Shown: positions 62,561 to 64,000 of the stretch, piece by piece
Layout of the letters: every line of letters starts with the position of its first letter
Position numbering within the stretch: position 1 is the first letter of the stretch
Assembly: GCF_040436345.1 (NCBI RefSeq)
Contig: NC_133237.1
Span: 25,363,749-25,427,748, forward strand
Direction of reading: 5' to 3'
Length of the DNA: 64,000 bases
Source: Pagrus major
Lineage: Eukaryota > Chordata > Actinopteri > Spariformes > Sparidae
Program-made: the position numbers and the translations under genes
Notes under the pieces: generated by a model
What the model saw: only the letters and a program-made list of their open reading frames with translations
Told to the model about the DNA's origin: nothing
Databases searched by the model: none

Positions 62561-63589
62561 ACATACGTCTTGTTTTAGGGGGGACAAACAAACAACAGAT
62601 TTTGCCTTTTGATTTGGACGACGGGTTGGTCGATATCCATACGAGGAAACAGCCTCTTCACACCTCACACACACACAGTCCGAACCTCTTGTTAAACAGC
62701 CTCTTCTTGTCTGCAGACTTGCCTGTTTGTTCGTGGTGGGTTTCCTCAGAGCGACATCAGCGATCTCTGCGGGCTGACCAGTCTTTGTGCTGCTGTGGCG
62801 TCCGTTAACTGAAGACAAACAGATTATAAACCTCACGTTATTGAAGACAGAAACATCTGGAGTCGTACTTACAGACGGACACTGACGAGGTCTCCTTCAC
62901 ACCAAAACAATGACGAATAACAGCAAAATTTACAGGAAATCTGAGGTCAAGATGTGTGTTTGTTGGCTCGTCTTGTCACCGAGTTATTTTCAGATTCATA
63001 CAGTCGTCTCCTCAAAACTATATATAAACACATATTGTAGGGAGTCATTAATGAGCCGGCCTCTGGGCTTTACAGCTCCAAAGTAACGTCCCTGCTTTTT
63101 CTTCCTATCAGCCTTCAATGGTTCTTCATCGGCCGTGATTCATGAGCTGTCCGCTCGTTGCATATCACAGCGACTCATCTCCAGCTGAAGGTAAACACGT
63201 GACACGTGAGTTCGACCCCTGAGGTCGCAGCCGTGGATGCTGCTCGGACCAGGACGCCTCCAGAAAAAAAGACGAGGCCAAAAATAGCAGCGACGCTCAC
63301 GAGAGGCATTAAAGAAATCTTCTGCCTCTGTTGACCTCCGTTAGAGACCAGTGAACTCATCGTCAGGTCCCTGACACATCAGCTGTGAGTGACATGAGTT
63401 ATAGTCGTATTTAAAGAGAGCAGCGATCCATCAGGAACAGATGTTGTACTTCAACTATGAGGGCTTTTTAATATGCTGACAGCCTTCACAGAAATATGTC
63501 ACAGTTTGACCTCTTGTGGCAGAATTAAAGAAATACTTCATACTTTTCTTCCGGGAGTTACAAGAGGAAGACTGAAACCAGGTCAGGTC
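62561..63589. other. Unassigned flank upstream of gas7
   Basis: No exon, RNA gene or clear repeat is recognised. Short open frames show no family features. Exons for the SH3 and WW domains of long GAS7 forms were looked for on the minus strand (YPFSGE-like and PPGW...YYVN-like strings) and not found. Confidence 0.4.
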
Positions 63590-63870
63590 AGCAAAATAAA
63601 ATGCTTTCAAGCCAAGTGACCAGTGTATCACCATCTTTAAGTGAGAAACCTCGGGATATGTTTGACGAGGGACCACAGCATTTTAACATTTGTACGCCTG
63701 ATGCCATGTGATATTTTTAAGGAGACTTCGGGATAATTTCCACTCGTGTTCATGGCAAAAAAACCTGATATTTTCTTCTATCTCCTGCTGTGTTTATGCC
63801 GACAAAGCCAGATATTTTCAGCCAAAACATGATCTTTTTCTCAGCTAATCCAAGAGGGTTTTTAAAGCAG
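63590..63870. repeat. Minisatellite array of the gas7-region family, third array
   Basis: Contains CAGCATTTTAACATTTGTACGCCTGATGCC, then ATTTTTAAGGAGACTTCGGGATAATTTCCA, GTTCATGGCAAAAAAACCTG and CCAGATATTTTCAGCCAAAACATGATC. These are the left flank, a few type 1 units and the right flank of the family at 53630 and 55860. Few units are kept. Confidence 0.65.
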
Positions 63871-64000
63871 CTACAAGGAAGCAAATCTTTCTGTTGATAT
63901 CAGGCGACCCACGCTGAGGACGTCAAAGAAAGTTTGTTTTGATGCCGTCCCAGCAGACTACCGAGCAGCTTCACTCCTCAGGCTGCGAGACTCCTGAACT

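Overview
The window is eukaryotic, vertebrate and almost certainly from a spiny-rayed teleost fish. Coding sequence is split into short exons with GT-AG introns, and the spacers carry teleost-type non-autonomous DNA transposons, a dead Tc1-like element, CA/CTT/CTGT microsatellites and perciform-like minisatellites. Nothing prokaryotic, no CRISPR array and no virus-derived gene was seen. Most long open frames are shadows or repeat artefacts; the real genes had to be assembled exon by exon from splice sites.

Layout. (1) 1943-12333, minus: u2af2, the large subunit of the U2AF splicing factor, 11 coding exons, 466 residues. (2) 16471-17893, plus: dhrs7c, a membrane-anchored short-chain dehydrogenase/reductase of the sarcoplasmic reticulum type, 6 coding exons, 313 residues. 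(3) 19278-20727, plus: a small NATD1-like GNAT-fold protein with an apparent mitochondrial presequence, 3 exons, 128 residues. (4) 24031-30870, minus: gsg1l2, a four-pass claudin-like GSG1 family protein, 5 exons, 306 residues. (5) 36408-37760, plus: recoverin, the photoreceptor calcium sensor, 3 exons, 203 residues. (6) 42541-60843, minus: gas7, an F-BAR protein, 10 exons, 345 residues, seen here as the short form without SH3 and WW domains. The last 3 kb (60844-64000) holds a purine-rich promoter-like area and repeats.

The dhrs7c - gsg1l2 - rcvrn - gas7 run matches human 17p13, except that GLP2R, which I recall between GSG1L2 and RCVRN in human, is not seen. u2af2 and the NATD1-like gene are extra neighbours relative to human. 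These genes do not form a pathway: the grouping is conserved synteny, not an operon-like unit.

I did not find a convincing undescribed biological system. The items most worth a second look are a minisatellite built of two alternating unit types that recurs at four places inside and beside gas7 with shared flanks, a degenerate tandem duplication of the dhrs7c 3' end that repeats its poly(A) signal, the predicted mitochondrial N-terminus of the NATD1-like protein, altered motifs in dhrs7c, photoreceptor-type TAATCC sites before recoverin, and a palindromic element inserted inside an older dispersed repeat.
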